Origin: Desulfobacteraceae bacterium
GTDB lineage: Bacteria > Desulfobacterota > Desulfobacteria > Desulfobacterales > Desulfolunaceae
Length of the DNA stretch: 53,041 nucleotides
Assembly: GCA_013619155.1 (NCBI GenBank)
Contig: JABXKT010000007.1
Coordinates: 1 to 53,041 of the forward strand
Direction: 5' to 3'
The translations under genes were made by a program, and so were the position numbers. Each line of letters begins with the position of its first letter. Within the stretch, counting starts at the first letter, position 1. Shown here in pieces: positions 52,876 to 53,041 of this stretch. The notes beneath the pieces were generated by a model. That model did not search any database. It had not been told where the DNA came from and saw only the letters and a list, made by a program, of their open reading frames with translations.

Positions 52876-53041
52876 GGTCCCTTATTATGCGTTTGCTATG
52901 TGCTTAAGATTTTAAAAATTGTTTAATAATATGTTTTGATTTTTTTACTTTATGACGCTTGCCTAATGAGTCTTCGAACCAGAGATTTTTATAATAAAAA
53001 ACATCATTTTTTTGTTCGTCAAAATGTTGAAAGTCTGAGTA
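52876..53041. other. A+T-rich end of window, nothing seen
   Basis: A+T-rich sequence downstream of repeat J with no reading frame, repeat module or RNA gene that I can support. Confidence 0.35.

Overview
The window looks like a chromosomal segment from a Gram-negative, anaerobic Desulfobacterota-type bacterium (sulfate-reducer relative). This rests on gene content and order, not on a database match. The signs are LPS core and Kdo genes, an atpZ-atpI-atpB-atpE block without the F1 genes, a yicC-remA-gmk-rlmB run, a DUF4416 protein, a selenocysteine-containing SelD, FAD/Fe-S 2-hydroxyacid dehydrogenase subunits and a Cys-rich DtxR-type regulator. No rRNA, tRNA, CRISPR array, prophage or intact transposase gene was found.

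Layout. 1-9.1 kb is an LPS core locus: the start of a heptosyltransferase (minus), a frameshifted O-antigen ligase, three family-2 and one family-4 glycosyltransferases (plus), then a polysaccharide deacetylase, kdsB and waaA (minus). 9.5-18.6 kb is a plus-strand housekeeping run: a Trm112-like protein, DUF4416, yicC, remA, gmk, rlmB, comF, a nitrilase-family amidohydrolase, pgeF-like, pyrK-like and selD. 18.7-20.5 kb holds the membrane-sector ATP synthase genes, whose c subunit carries a sodium-binding signature. 20.7-30.4 kb has a double-FHA protein, uvrA and pdxA (minus), a divergent dnaA, a glcD-like oxidase and a small Cys-rich protein. 30.5-36.1 kb (minus) is rpsF-rpsR-rplI, then dnaB-hflX-suhB-like. 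36.4-43.4 kb has a hydrolase, rnd, thrS, a VanZ-like protein, a DHH phosphoesterase and a glcF-like Fe-S protein. 43.6-52.5 kb has a DtxR-type regulator, a DUF2325 protein, trmB, a THUMP methyltransferase, a MoxR ATPase with a VWA partner, trmO and recX.

The most unusual content lies between the genes. About ten intergenic regions carry members of one dispersed, modular repeat family built of successive hairpins. One copy (11354-11537) has 13-bp terminal inverted repeats and an 8-bp direct duplication of the flanking sequence, like a MITE, and sits inside the yicC-remA-gmk run. In other copies a long central hairpin has different sequence but keeps its pairing, including paired substitutions, which points to selection on structure. 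I do not recognise this family.

Other points worth following: SelD starts 66 bases upstream of where a simple ORF call would place it, across an in-frame TGA followed by a SECIS-like hairpin. DnaA has changed residues in its DNA-recognition motif and no canonical DnaA boxes nearby. Ribosomal protein S6 has a 21-bp tandem-repeat tail. The GlcD-like and GlcF-like subunits are separated by about 12 kb.
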